Assembly: GCA_963575745.1 (NCBI GenBank)
Contig: CAUYUJ010015943.1
Coordinates: 85,001-149,000, forward strand
Direction: 5' to 3'
Length of the DNA: 64,000 nucleotides
From: Prorocentrum cordatum
Taxonomy: Eukaryota; Sar; Dinophyceae; Prorocentrales; Prorocentraceae
Under the pieces are notes generated by a model. That model searched no databases and was not told where the DNA came from. It saw only the letters and a program-made list of their open reading frames with translations. The translations under genes and the position numbers were made by a program. This document shows, one piece after another, positions 1 through 11,529 of this stretch (its first letter is position 1; each line of letters starts with the position of its first letter).

Positions 1-639
1 TCACTTTTTGGCAGTACCACCCTTCATAACGCTCTGGATCTTCGCGTAAATGATCGGGTGGAGGGCAGAAGGGTCTGCCTGCCAACTCTGCAAGTTTTTC
101 AACTGCTTAGTCACCTTGTCCTTGGTGAGGCTCTGCAGGGAATCCAACAAGATGGCCTCAGTCACTGTGACCCGACTCGATACCATTACCTCTTTCATCT
201 CGGCTGCAACCTTCTTCGATTCCGCGATGGCTTTCTGGACAACGTCTCCCGGGATATCGCAAAACTGCTCGATCTGCATCATCAGGGTTTTGTGCGCCGT
301 TTTGGCTTCGTTCAAAGTGTTGATCAGTTCCTGGCCATCCATTTTCAACAAGTGTTTGGACGCGGCTTTGAGCAGATCTTCCTCCGAGACGCCAGCATCC
401 AAACCCTCTTTCCAAGACGCCCCATCTTTCCCACCGCGCGCGTCAGGGCGCAGCGAGTTCATGGTTTCCAGGGCCACCTCGCGGACATTGGTGATGGAGG
501 CAGTCAGCGCATTGTCGCGAATGCCCACCAACCAGTCAGTCTTCGAATTCAACAGGGACAGCGTAGATTCCAACACGGCTCTAGCATTGTCACCCACGTC
601 GGGCGCGGGCTTCTGGATCAACCGCGCGATCTCATTCAC
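1..639 (-). CDS. Gene A, terminal exon (exon 6)
   Basis: The frame runs from an acceptor (AG at 641-640 on the minus strand, then GTGAATGAG) to a TGA stop at 3-1, giving 212 residues. There is no start ATG; it enters in phase 0, which matches the phase-0 end of the exon at 2459-3527. The residues are helical and rich in K, E, L and A, with no low-complexity tract and no recognised domain. It ends in a short basic tail (GGTAKK). I do not recognise the family. It is a C-terminal segment of a long protein, not an independent gene. Confidence that it is coding is high; function is unknown. Confidence 0.8.
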   Translation of the reverse strand: MNEIARLIQKPAPDVGDNARAVLESTLSLLNSKTDWLVGIRDNALTASITNVREVALETMNSLRPDARGGKDGASWKEGLDAGVSEEDLLKAASKHLLKMDGQELINTLNEAKTAHKTLMMQIEQFCDIPGDVVQKAIAESKKVAAEMKEVMVSSRVTVTEAILLDSLQSLTKDKVTKQLKNLQSWQADPSALHPIIYAKIQSVMKGGTAKK

Positions 640-1866
640 CTAACAACAGAATCAGTGCCCCACTCCGGACTGGGGAGGGGGCCACCCAGCATCGGAGGAG
701 AAGGAGGAGGACTGACAGAGCAGGAGTCGGAGGGGGGAGGAGGGGAGGGGGGAAGGAGGGAACGGGGAGCGAGAGGAAACAGCAGCAGAAGGTGGAGAGG
801 AGGGGGGGGGGGAAGGAGCACGAGGAGGAGGAGAAGGAGGAGGGAGGACCAGGAGACCAGGAGGAGGAGGAGGAGGAGGAGAAGGACGAGGAGGAGGGAG
901 GAGGAGCCTCGAGGAGGAGGGGAGGAAGAGGAGGAGGAGGAGCATGTCAATGGGCATTGGGAAAGAGAAAAAGGCTGACAGGGAGGGCGACGAGCAGAGG
1001 GGAGAAGGAGTATGACCGAGGAGGAGGAGGAGAAGGAGAAGGAGCCTCGAGAAGGCGCTGGGAAGAGTCAAGGGTCAAGGGCGGGCGGGCCAAGAGACAA
1101 GAGCCAAGAGACAAGAAGAGTCAGCCATGAGGAGAGAGGGATGAGGAGGAGGGGGGGGGGGGGGGGGGGGAGGAAGGAAGACCCTAAGGAGGAGAAGGGG
1201 GAAGAGTTCTGAGGAGGAGGAGGAGGAGAAGGAGGAGCAGGAGGAGGAGAGGCCCGAGGCCGACAGAGCCACCACCCCCACCCACCACCCACCCACCACC
1301 CACCCACCATCCACGCGTCCTCCTTCTCCTCCTCCTCCTCCCCCTCCCCCCCCATCCTCCTCCTCCCCCCCCTCCCCGCCGTGGCCCGAGGCTGACAGTT
1401 CAACTTTTCAATGCAATGCTTAAGGCAAGCAAATGACAGGCCCTGGCCTCGGGCCCAGGCCGTCGGTGGCCCCGTGACATCCAACGCTTCAGGCTAAGGC
1501 CCTTGAGGAAATTGCGGGGCTCATTCAAGATGGGAGACAACGGGGAACGAGAACGACGACCCTGGCGCGCCCCCCCCCCCCCGTCGCGGCCGTCGGGGGG
1601 AGGGACCAAGGGGGCTGAAAAGCCCACGCTGGCGCGGCCAGGGGCTGAAAAGCCCACATTGGCGCACAACCAGCCCGCCCGTTGGCGGCCTCGATCCCGG
1701 CGGGCGCGTGGCGCGGGGGGTGGGGGGGGGGGGGACGGGGGGGGGTGGGTGGTGACCCTGGTCGTGAGTGACCGCTGGACCTCCCCTTCCTCCTCCTCAG
1801 CCTCCACCCTCCTCCCCTCCTCCCTCCTCCTCCTCCCCCATCCTCCTCCTCCTCCTGCTCCTCCTC

Positions 1867-1900
<34 letters not shown>

Positions 1901-2458
1901 TCCCCCTCAGGCCCTGAGGATCCTGGAATCCTGGGTCCTGAGGCCTTCGGTTGACAGAGTAACTTTTGAACCCTGGGCTCTGGAGTCCAGTGTTCAATCA
2001 GAGCACTGCGAATCAGAGGGCTGTCCCATAGCCCCAGGGGTCCCAGACCCAGACCCAGAGGACCTCGGGCCAGTGGACCTTGGACCTTGGACCTTGGACA
2101 AGGGCCCAAGGATGGCCAACGGCTCAACGGCGACCGGGGGCCAAGGGATGTCCTCCTCACATCTCCCCCCTCCTCATCATCATTCATCATCCATCATCAT
2201 CCTCATCCTCATCCTCGTCCTCATCCTCATCCTCATCCTCCTCATCATCATCATCATCATCATCATCATCGCCATCATAAGGGGGGTCATCATCATCATC
2301 AGCACCCCCTCCTCATATTCTCCTCCTCCTCCTCATCCTCCTCCTGGGCTCTGGCTCGAGTTCCTCAAAAAACATATCTTTCCTGGCCCTCCTGAGGGCC
2401 CTCCTTGCGGGTCCTTGGCCCTTGCGCCCCGGCGTCGAATTTTGGTATGATGGCAGAC
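640..2458 (-). other. Gene A intron 5
   Basis: Donor AAAG|GTCTGC at 2458 and acceptor CAG-type AG at 641-640. It contains (GGA)n around 790-1250, (CCT)n around 1840-1905, (CAT)n around 2185-2310, and one copy of the GNRA-hairpin repeat. Long frames here are products of the triplet repeats and are not annotated. Confidence 0.65.
1604..1712 (+). repeat. Dispersed repeat with two GNRA-type hairpins, copy 1
   Basis: Two identical 14-nt hairpins, GGGCT-GAAA-AGCCC, lie at 1612-1625 and 1642-1655, followed by a conserved tail that includes CCGCCCGTTGGCGGCC. Related copies are at about 40.11-40.21 kb (plus), 40.52-40.64 kb (minus) and 63.13-63.22 kb (plus), with the tail alone near 32.33-32.37 kb. 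Confidence 0.75.
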
Positions 2459-3527
2459 CTTTGTCGGGCCATTCTCCGCACTCAACCTGTCCTTATCGGT
2501 TGCCCCGAGGCCCATGTAGGTCGTGCCAGCCGCGTGGATCTCTGCGACGCGGACGGCGAGGTCGAGCAAGTCGATCGAATAGTCTGGGCGCTTGCTGGCT
2601 GGTAGAACCTTCACCAAGCGAGTCAATAAAACCATGCTGTGATTACTGAGATCCTCCCAGGCATCATGCGGCTGAAGAATCTTCGCAACGAAAAGCTTCA
2701 CGAGGGCCTCCACCGCTGAATCTGAATCAGAGTCCTTCAGGCATAGGCCGTTCGCTTCAGTCAGGGCCTTGTCAAGGCTAACCCACTCGTCTTGTGACAG
2801 GGAGCGGCCATTGTTCAAAGTATCCATCGCTGTCTCGCAGACGCGGTTGAGACTGTGGAGACGCTGACTCGTGGCGGTCGCTGCATGGATGTCCGAGACG
2901 CTCGCGACGTGCTGGGCCAATTTAGTCTTGAAGCTGTCGAACAGGCCGCACTTCCTCAAGCACGTCCGGGCGGCTTCGTAGAAGGTGGTCAAGCACGCCC
3001 CCGCTGTAGCTTCGTCGCCAGCATTGCTGGCATCGCAGGCGACCTTGCACCGGGCGGCAGTCAACGCCAATATTCCTGTTTCAATGGTAGCTGTAGCCCC
3101 AGGCCGCGTGGAGGCCAACACGTCTGGGATAAGCCCGAAGACGCGCGTGAAGATTGGGTCAGACGTGCCGATGTCCTGAGCAATCGCAGCGATTCTGCTG
3201 GCGTCGAGCTGCTCCAACGACCCCAAGAGCTTCAACGTAGACAGCATTTCCGAGATGCGCTGCTCCTGGCAGGGGTACGCCAAGCACCTCTCCCATTCCG
3301 CGTAGAGTTCGGAGATCTTCTCGTCGTTGCAAAGTGTGTCACGCAGCATCGAGAAGCGCCTGAAGTGGTTAGTCTCCCCACTCGCGCCCTCGTACTCGTA
3401 GTCCGTTGCTTTGCCGAGCGCCATGTCCACGTCGTTCGAGTCGCTGCCAAGGATGCCCGCGATAGGGGAAACGATGGCGGCGACGCCCTGGCACCAGCGC
3501 TTAATCTCGACCATTTCCTCCAAGAAT
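2459..3527 (-). CDS. Gene A, exon 5
   Basis: A 1,069-nt exon encoding about 356 residues. The acceptor is TTCTTAG|A at 3529-3528 after a pyrimidine-rich run; the donor is AAAG|GTCTGC. The first base completes a codon started in the exon at 4845-5062, and the last base ends a codon, so the phases of its neighbours fit on both sides. The protein is mostly helical, with scattered cysteines (CACD, TCLRKCG) and many LxxL-like heptads; it could be an alpha-solenoid, but that is only inference from composition. No known domain is recognised. Confidence 0.8.
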
Positions 3528-3689
3528 CTAAGAAGGAGGCACGCGGGGGCCTGGGGGCCCTGGGGCCCTCGGACGCACGGGGCCGCGCCCCCTGCGTTCT
3601 GGCATGCGACTCCTGGGCCCCCAGGGTAGCAGGAGGAGGCTTTGGCGCTCTGCGGGAGGGGGGGCATCTGGGCTGCGGCTGAGACTTGG

Positions 3690-3790
3690 CCCTTGGCCCT
3701 TGGCCCAATGCCCCTTAGGCTCTTAGGCCCTAGGCCCAGGCCCTAGACCTAGCTCCTAAGCCCTGGGCCTGGGCCTAGGCTCCACTTCGC
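3690..3790. repeat. Degenerate CCTTGG / CCTAGG heptamer run
   Basis: Imperfect repetition of TTGGCCC, TTAGGCC and CTAGGCC units in the intron next to gene A exon 5. Similar arrays occur at 11.1, 13.7, 31.6 and 42.06 kb. Confidence 0.6.
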
Positions 3791-3806
3791 CACTATCGAC
3801 CGTCCC

Positions 3807-4209
<403 letters not shown>

Positions 4210-4844
4210 CTCACTCTGCTCTCCGCTCTCCGCCCCCTATCCAGGAGGGCACATGGGATTTAACATGTTTAACAATTCGTTGGGGCCCAGGGCCCGGGGC
4301 CAAGGGGCCCCGGTGCCATCCAGATCTCAAAAGCCGAACTCTTCGCTGCTGGGATGCGGCAGCCGAATCAGATCAGATCCGAAGGGCCCCCCTCCCCCCC
4401 TCATGGCCCGTGACTCATTGCCCATGGCAGGCCGGCTGGCGAGGGGGGGCAAGGCGGCCTGATGAGGCCGCGCGCGCCCAGATCTCAGCAGCCAAAGCAA
4501 GGCCCAGAAGGAAACCGAACCTGACGCCCAAGCAGATCCAACGATAGGAAGCCCCCCTCGGCCGCTCAGGTCCTGCGCGTGGGGGGGGGGGGGGGCTGAT
4601 AGGGCGGGCGGGTGGAGGGGGATATGGATGAGGGGCGCCTTCTGCTAAGCTGCTGCTTCGCCCGTTGGGGAGGCTGGACGGCGACTGAGGGTCTGAGGGC
4701 CCTGGGTCCCGGGCCCAGGACGGGCCGTGGGCCAGAGGGCCAGAGGGAGAGGGTTGGCCAGCGAGGTTATTAGTAGGGCTCTGGCTCTGGGCTCTGGGCT
4801 GGGGGGGGAGGGCGGGCAAAGGAGGGTTGGGTATTTCGATTCGC

Positions 4845-5062
4845 CTTGGGATCTCCGCTTCTGCGCAAGTCTGGAACGCGCGGTGGATGGCCGTGGCGAA
4901 ACTCAAGATAGATTGCTCCCGGTCCCGGCCAGCCCCCGCTCCCGAAACCACGAGAGGCAACATAACCATCGAGACTGCAACGTGGCTCAAGTGGTCCGCG
5001 CGCTCTGAGAGATCGATGTCCACCTTGAGCCGGGCCCAGGCCATGTCTTGCGGCAAGGGTTC
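4845..5062 (-). CDS. Gene A, exon 4 (GC donor)
   Basis: A 218-nt exon. The acceptor CTCGCAG|GAACCC is preceded by a long pyrimidine/GC run; the donor CCAAG|GCGAAT is GC rather than GT. It starts in phase 0 and ends in phase 2, which fits exon 3 (ending at 6109 through a GC donor) and exon 5. It encodes about 73 residues, beginning EPLPQDMAWARLKV, with an amphipathic helix. If exon 3 instead ends at 6101 through a GT donor, exon 3 joins exon 5 directly in frame and this exon is skipped, so it may be a cassette exon. An upstream extension through a serine tract to about 5190 is possible but less likely. Confidence 0.6.
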
Positions 5063-6108
5063 CTGCGAGGCTGCGGGCGGCGGGGCGGCAGCAGCATGCA
5101 AGAAGGGACAACAAAACATCACGTTGACATCAAGGCATCGAGACAGGTTGGGGGAGGAGGAGGAGGAGGAGGAGGAGGAGGACGCCACGGACTGAAGACC
5201 ATTGGACTCCTTATTGGACCAAGGACCTTGGACCAAGGACCAAGGACCAAGGACGAGAAGCAGGAGGGGGACAGGAGGAAGAGGAGGGCCAGGTCCTGAG
5301 GAGGAGGAAGAGGAGCTGAGCAGCTGAGTTGACGAGAGGGGGATGGCTGAACTGTATCTGGAGTCACTGGACACTGGAGCTGAGCAGATGGCAGAGAGGG
5401 GGGCTGGGCAGGTCAGGTAGGCAGTGAGGAGGAGGAGGAGGAAGAGGAGGAGGTGGAGGAGGAGGAGGGGGAGGGAGGAGGAGGAGGGGGGGGAGGAAAT
5501 AGAAGGGAGAGTCAGGAAGGTGAGTCGGAAGAGGAGAGGAGAGGAGAGGAGGGGCGACCCGACCAGGGAAAAAGCAAAAAGGGAGAGTCTGGCGAGTCAG
5601 GAGTCAGGAGTCAGGAGTTAGGAAGAGGAGGAGGAGGAAGAAGAGGGGAGGGATGACCAGACTGGGAGGACCAGACTCTGGAGGAGGCAGGACCAGACCT
5701 AGGACCTAGGACCAGAGGGAGGACCTAGCAAAGCTCCAGGTCCAAGACCAAGACTCAGACCAATTCGACTCTGGACTTCCGTGTTCCTGGTCTGGTCCTC
5801 CTTACTGATCTTGGCCTCCTCTCCTGGTCTGGTCCTCCCTCCCTGGTCCTGGTCTGGTGATCCCTCTTCGTCCTCCGCTTCCTGATTCTCTCCCTCCTCA
5901 GCTCATCTGCTCAGCCCTCGAGGTCCTCATTATCCTCTTCTGTCCTCCTCCTCAGATCAGGTCCTCCTCCCCTCCTCATCCTCCTCCTCCTTATCCTCCT
6001 GCTCCTCCTCGTCCTCCTCCTCCTCCTCCTCCTCCTCCTCCTCCTCCTCCTCTCCTCTCCTGTCCTCTCGCTCCTGCTCCTCCTCTGATTTCACTGACAC
6101 ATAGCCGC
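5063..6108 (-). other. Gene A intron 3
   Basis: Contains short (GGA)n and (CCT)n runs and repeated near-copies of GGACCAAGGACC and GGTCCTGGTCTGG. No credible exon was found in it. Confidence 0.5.
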
Positions 6109-6617
6109 CTCGCCGCCGGCGTCGGCATCGTCCGCGGCGTTCGCCAACAAGGCCTCGACCTTTGCGGAGCCCAGGTCCGACACGGCCCTCTTGATACCGA
6201 TGTGCCACAAGTTAATCTTCACCACCACTGGAAGCTGGCACTTTTTCGTTACTGCCTGGAGGTGCTCCGCCAAGAGATCCCCAGTATGATGCGTGATCCT
6301 CCCTGGGCTGAGCTCCCACGCGTGGGTCGCCAACATAATCGCGGCGTTGAGCCGAGCGTACAAAACTGGGTTCGATACCTGGCCTGTCTCACCTTGCATC
6401 GCTTTGGCGATCCCCCTCGCCTGATAGATGTTGGCGTTCGGCGAAGTCCCCGACATGATGGTCTGCAAGTCCCCGAGTTTTGCAAGGTATGCCTCCACCT
6501 TCGAGGTCGCCCTCGAGTCCTCGACTGCAGCTCCAGCTCCACCACCACCTCCACCACCACCGCCTCGGGGGGACCCCCCAGGGGCCCCAGGGCTGTCCGC
6601 AGCTGGACCTGCGGCAC
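6109..6617 (-). CDS. Gene A, exon 3
   Basis: The acceptor GCCGCAG|GT at 6619-6618 is entered in phase 1. The exon ends either with GAG and a GC donor (left edge 6109, phase 0) or with GCTAT and a GTGTCA donor (left edge 6101, phase 2). It encodes about 170 residues: a glycine-rich segment near 6520-6580, then a well-structured stretch with the elements YLAKLGDL, NANIYQARGIAKAMQG, NPVLYARLNAAIML and VVVKINLWHIGIKRAV. No domain is recognised. The two alternative donors fit two different downstream exons in frame. Confidence 0.75.
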
Positions 6618-6911
6618 CTGCGGCGGAGGACTTTGCAATGAAATGGGTGGGTGGTCCCGTGGCGCGCAACCCGAATTGGGCCTCGAGCCAAGGGCCATGG
6701 GCCTTGGGGTCTGCGCGCTCGGGGACCACCCCCACCCTGCTCCTCCTCCTCCTCCTCCTCCTCCTCCTCCACCTCCACTCAACCTCCTCCTCCTCCTCCT
6801 CCTCCACCTCCTCGTCCTCTCCCTCAACCTCCTCCTCCTCCCCCTCCTCCCTCCTCGTCCTCAGCCTCCTCCTCCTCCTCATCCTCCTCCTCCAAGGCCC
6901 TTACCCCAGAC

Positions 6912-7194
6912 CTTCTGCCTTGACTGGCGTCAAGAAGGAACTGCTCGCCGCCCCCGACGTCCTCGCCTGCTTCGGCGCAGCCGCCGCTGCCTCCGCGCCG
7001 CCGCGCTTGGTGCCGGCGCTGGCGCCGCGACCCCTGGCACTGCTGCCTCTGCCCCTGGCGCCGCCGCCTCTGACGCCCCTGCTCTTCTTCTTCTTGGGCC
7101 CCTGATCCTCATCCTCCGACTCGAGCTTCACGCAAGCCTCGTTGACCTCGGATTCCCGCGGCATCTCCTTGAACGCGTCGTCGAACATCTCAGC
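6912..7194 (-). CDS. Gene A, exon 2
   Basis: A 283-nt exon between acceptor CAAGAG|GCT (7196-7195) and donor GCAGAAG|GTCTGG. It starts in phase 0, matching exon 1, and ends in phase 1, matching exon 3. The protein is an acidic stretch (ESEDEDQ) followed by a lysine cluster (PKKKKSR) and an RG/GA-rich low-complexity region. The lysine cluster resembles a monopartite nuclear localisation signal, so a nuclear protein is plausible. A second donor at 6904 (GGG|GTAAGG) is also present but does not keep the phase. Confidence 0.7.
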
Positions 7195-8200
7195 CTCTTG
7201 GACTTGGACCCTTGGGCCATCATTGGGCCTCGGCCCGGCCTTGGGCCCTTGGCCCTTGGCCCTTAGATAGTTTTTACCTTGCCCTCATGTGGTAGGTACT
7301 GTTGGGTCCTCGTCTTGAAGAGCCCGCGTCCCTCTCCTCAGGGTCCTCAGGCGTCCTGTTGTACTTCTCCTCCTCTTCCTCCTCCTCAGGTCCTCCTCCT
7401 ATTCCTCCTCCTCCTCTCCTCCTCTCCTCCCTCGTTCTCTCCTTCATCGCCCTCCCTCCTCCCTCCTCAGGGCCCAGGGCCCAAGGCTGGGGGGGGGGGG
7501 GGTGCTGAGGTGAGGAGGGGGGGAAGAGGACGGACTGAGTCATGGGATGAGTGACTGAAGACGAGGATGGGGAAGAGGACCTGAGGGGGGAGGGGGGGAG
7601 GAGGAGGAGGAGGAGGAGGAGGAGGAGGAGGAGAAGGTCGAAGGTCCGTCGAAGGAGCTGAGTCGAAAGAGAAAAGCAAGTGCCACTCGTCCGCGGAAGG
7701 TAGTGGGTGGCCGCCCTGAGCGCCTCAGGCTCAGCCTGGCAGCCAGGCCGCGGACCGACGAGACGGCGAGAGGGGAGGGCCAGGGCCAGGGGCCTGGGCC
7801 TCGAGTCGAGGGCCGAGCTGGGAAGGCGCGGCGGCCTGCTGCTGAGCTGCTGAGCTGCTGAGCTGCTGCTGCTGGCGTTGCTGCTCATCAGCCGCCTAAT
7901 CAGCATCCTGCTCGAGCTGTTCGGTTCGGTCCTTCCGAAGCCTTCCCCCTCTCCTCCTCCTTCCTCCTCCTCTCTCCTCCACCTCCTCCTCCTCGAACTC
8001 CTGGACTCCTGGCTCCTCCTCCTCGTCCTCACCATGCCGCCCTCATCCTACAGCGTCTCATCTCAAGTGGCTTGAAAACTGGAGGGCCAGGGGTCCAGGT
8101 GCCTCCTGAGGGCCTGGGGGGCCCAAGCCAAGCAGGACTCTGGAGTCTGGAACGTCAAACAAACGACTCTGGATGTTCAGGAACTCTGGGCCGTTGAAAC
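7195..8200 (-). other. Gene A intron 1
   Basis: Donor GCTCGG|GTTTCA, acceptor CAAGAG. It holds TTGGCCC heptamers (about 7240-7262), (CCT)n and (GGA)n tracts and a run of CTGAG units near 7850-7870. No exon seen. Confidence 0.6.
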
Positions 8201-8968
8201 CCGAGCCTGCTCGGCCGCCGCGGCAGCCGCCACAGCAGCAGCGGCGCCCTGCTCTGCGCACACTTCCGCCTTGATGCGATCGATCTGCGCCGCCCCGTAG
8301 GGCGTGCAAGTCACCCTGGGACACTGCGCCGTGGACTCGGCCGCGCGCTTATCGAAGACGTCAACCCCTTGATTTGGGCGGACCTGGCGGGAGGTGCAGC
8401 TCAGCAAGGAGGCCGTGGAAACCGCATAGACCGTCTTGAATATTACAGATGAAGGCTTCGTTTTGTCTTGGGCCACCCACCCAACCTCTTCTCCAAAGCG
8501 GCCCTGGAAGCTCGACTTCTCGAGGCCGCGCTCCTCAGGATTGAAACCCTCCGACTGCTGGAAAGCCTCAGGAGTCTTGTGTAACACTGCATGTTGTTCA
8601 AACTCAATGAGACAGGAAGTCCCCTCCTTCGCGTCGAACTGGGCGGCGCCTCCGGGCGTTGTCAATGGCGTCAAGGCCATCTCCTCGGCGGTAGAGCCAG
8701 CCTTCTGCACGCCTGGTCCAAACGAAACATCTTTGGCACACTTCTCCCGCAATCCCTGCACAGTGAGCCCGTATTGCCCGAACTTGACACCTTTCGGGCA
8801 TTGCTGGCACAAATCTCCAAACGGTATGCGCCTCTCTTCTCCGGTCCCCTTGTTGAGTGTCTGCGTCTGATTCCATGGAACATCGTTGCTGCTCCTCTTG
8901 CAGCAAAAGCACTCCCTGACTGCCATCGCCATCGCTGCTGCATATCCTGGAGTTCCAGGCGCCGCCAT
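8201..8968 (-). CDS. Gene A, first exon with cysteine motif
   Basis: Begins at ATG 8968, the first in-frame ATG, and runs 256 codons to a GTTTCA donor in phase 0. Residues 20-57 contain C20, C22 and C23, then C54-x2-C57, with a conserved-looking RSSNDVPW between them, which resembles a small zinc-ribbon-type finger. The remainder is mixed alpha/beta, with an alanine-rich stretch before the donor. With the five downstream exons the gene encodes about 1,161 residues in matching phase. I do not recognise the family; the finger and the lysine cluster of exon 2 suggest a nuclear nucleic-acid or chromatin protein, which is inference. Confidence 0.75.
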
Positions 8969-9915
8969 CGCTGCCGTTGAGAACGGTCGAGTCTGAGTCA
9001 GGTAGTGACTGAGTCTAAGTCGGTAAGCCGTTGGGCCGTTGGGCGCCTCAAAGACTCAAGGGGCCTCAAGATTCAAGATCGCTCGAGTCGAGCCAGAATG
9101 ATGTGATAGATAGATGTTGATGCTCCTGCTCAGACTCAGACTCAGACGGCAGTATTGAGTACTATTCTTATGTCTGCTGTTCCTACCATTCCTACCTACT
9201 GATGCCTGATGCCATTGCTGAGTATCTGAGTAGCGCTGACAGCCATTGCTGATTTGCCTTTCGTGGGGCCTCTGTGTTCTGTGTCAGGCGTACGAGCTTC
9301 ACAACCAGAGCTTAATACTTAGATTAGATGGCATCTCAAACGCAGCCCCACGAGGCTTGGGCCCTCTCTGAGCTCTGAGCCGCCAACAAAACACACAACC
9401 ATCTCAACAGAGACACATCGATACATCGATCCGATGCAGCAAGGATGAGAAGGATGTCAGCTGCCCCCCAGGCCAAAGTTTGCCAAATGTGCCAAATTGC
9501 CACTGAGCCAATGCAAATGTCGGCCCCATCGAGACGACAAGTGACTAGTGACAAATGGACTAGACCCTACTACACTAAACTCTAGTCTACACTGTCTACA
9601 CTGTACACACTGACATTGACTCAGACTCTGACTCTCAACTGCGAGCTGCAATATTCAATCGAGTGGGACTGCACTGAAATCCCCCTCGAGACCATGGACG
9701 ACGGATCTGAGCAAGGCTTAAGGGCCGCAACCGCAACCTAGTACACAGCCTCCTAACATAACTCATAGGGGGGATTCCTTGCACGCGGCATGCTTCCTGA
9801 ATTCCTGAAGCGAACCTCTCAGAGTCTGCGTGACTCAAGCAGCAAGCAGCTGAACCTCCTAACCGTCGTCCTCATGATCATCCTCCTCCTCTTACTCTTC
9901 TTACTCTCACCTCAC
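8969..9915. other. Intergenic region upstream of gene A
   Basis: Less GC-rich DNA with many short degenerate repeats of GACTCAGACT, ACACTGTCTACACTG and TACTACACTA type. No exon with a consistent frame was found. It would include the promoter and 5-prime leader of gene A; no TATA-like element or spliced-leader acceptor can be named with confidence. Confidence 0.5.
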
Positions 9916-10200
9916 CTCTTCCAGCCACTGCTGCTGGACGAACTGCTCCTCCCTCCTCCTGCACCCCCTCTGCAGCTCCGACCCGCCCATCACGCAACGC
10001 ACCCTGAGCCCAGAAAGTCCAGAAATCCATGCGGGGGGGAGTTTGGAGTCGACTCCTCCTCGTTTCGGCAGCAACGGCTGGGCGCGGGCCTCGATCTTGG
10101 CCGCCCGGGCGCTGGAAAAAGACAGCTCAGCAGGGCGCGGGCGGGGCGCGCGGCTAGCGGCAAGGGCTCGGCGGTTATTGCCGCCGAGCCGTCCTCCCCC
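9916..10200 (-). CDS. Possible exon ending in a glutamine-rich stretch
   Basis: A frame ending REEQFVQQQWLEE meets a good donor (GGAAGAG|GTGAGG) at 9916. Upstream the frame is rich in A, R, S and P with one better segment (AKIEARAQPLLPKRGG). The acceptor is uncertain. It may belong to the same gene as the exons at 11.1 and 12.1 kb, but phases could not be confirmed. Confidence 0.35.
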
Positions 10201-10964
10201 TGCTGAGCTACGCGCCGCCGCCGACGACACTGTCACACTACTGTTTCGCAGTTTGGCTGCAGTGTGCAGCTGCCACTCTCCCTCTGGGCTCTGGGCCAAC
10301 GACTGGGTGACTGGGCGGTCGCAGGCTGCGGGCAATTGGAGCGCCCAGGTGTCCAAGTCCAGGATGGTCGTGGGCGTCGTGGGCCCTGGGGGGCCCGGGC
10401 CCATCCCAAAGGCCCCTGGGCCCCACGGTCTCCGAGGTCTGAGGCTCAAGGGAGGGTCGCCGAGGGTCCGAGTCTGAGTCTGAGTCAGAGAGCCGGAGCC
10501 CGGGACCAAGCCCCAAACGCCCAAGACCCAAGACAAGAGTCTTAGAATCTTCGAAGATCACCTCCCTGAGGACCTCCGCCAGGCCCCGCAAGGCAAGATG
10601 GCTTCCATCACTGGCCGCCCAAAGAGGACAACTCCGAGTGGCCACGGGCCACGGGCCACGGGCCGCAGCCTTACCACAGGAGGCCCAAGAGTCCCAAGAG
10701 GCTTGCGCGATTCAAACACCTAGAGTTTAGAATCTAGAATCTAGAAGGAGCTGAGTGTGCGATGTTTCCTCGCCTCCAATGGCCTTCGAGTTCCCAAGGT
10801 ACCAAAGGCCTCGAGCCTCAAGATTCGAAACCTCCCAGCCCGGGCCCCAAGGTGGCTCAAGACCCAAGGCCCACGCCGAACCCAAGACAAGACCCTCAGG
10901 GGCCCCAGGGAATCCAATGGGCCCAAGAGCCCAAGAGTCCAAAGAGCCCCAGGGGCCAAGAGCC

Positions 10965-11035
10965 CAAGAGACAAGAACCTGAACGAGCACATTCCACAAG
11001 CGAGAGAAGCGGCCCAGGCCCTGTAGCCTGTAGCC
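10965..11035 (-). CDS. Short exon-like segment shared with the 35.2-kb exon
   Basis: The minus strand reads LGRFSRLWNV. About 60 bp here match 35,212-35,275, which reads LGRFSKLWNV in a convincing exon. Flanking sequence is GGCCC-rich and not coding-like. It could be a small exon of a paralogue or a decayed copy. Confidence 0.35.
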
Positions 11036-11093
11036 AGTCAAGAGTCAAGTTACTCAAGACTCAAGACTCAAAACTCAAGAGCAAACTGATACA

Positions 11094-11124
11094 CCTAGGG
11101 CCTAGGGCCTAGGGGCCTAGGGCC
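11094..11124. repeat. (CCTAGGG)n heptamer array
   Basis: Four to five CCTAGGG/CCTAGGGG units in a row. The array supplies the in-frame TAG that ends the neighbouring minus-strand frame at 11117. Confidence 0.8.
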
Positions 11125-11520
11125 GCTGGCTATCCTCTGGCAGCGTGTCAGGCTGCTCGCCCATAACCTGCGTGTCGTTGTAGGCCGCCGCCAAGCTTTC
11201 GAGCCCTGTGAGCATTTGCGAGCTGCCGCCGATGTGGGATGGATCCTGTGAGCCTGCTGCGACGCCGCTGCCGCTGGGCGAAATCCTCGGACGCTTCCTC
11301 TCTGGCAGTGCGTCTGCGTCTGCGTCGCGCGGCGGGCCGATCGAGTCCAAGACGTCGAAAGCTGCTGCCAAAGCTGCTACCTGCGAGTCGCTCGGGAGAC
11401 TCGGGAGGATCGGTGTGTCTGTCAAAGCTGCTTGCGAGTCGCTCGGGAGGATTGGTGCAGGGCCGCCGTGGGCGGCGAATGATGGAGCCACCGCGGGGTG
11501 CAAGTCCACCCCCCAACCCT
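11117..11520 (-). CDS. Exon of an unidentified minus-strand gene
   Basis: The frame includes WGVDLHPAVAPSFAAHGG, two near-identical SDSQ-centred repeats (ILPSDSQAAL and LPSDSQVAAL) and a basic PERKRPRIS patch that looks like a nuclear localisation signal. It ends at TAG inside the CCTAGGG array, or is spliced at a CAG|GTTATG donor at 11168-11167. The upstream edge is uncertain because several AG sites are possible. Composition and the internal repeat favour real coding. Function unknown. Confidence 0.5.
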
Positions 11521-11529
11521 TTGGGCCGA

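Noticed and set aside
9336-9838. Small minus-strand frames upstream of gene A.
   Set aside because: Short, overlapping in several frames, and without splice sites or domain features.
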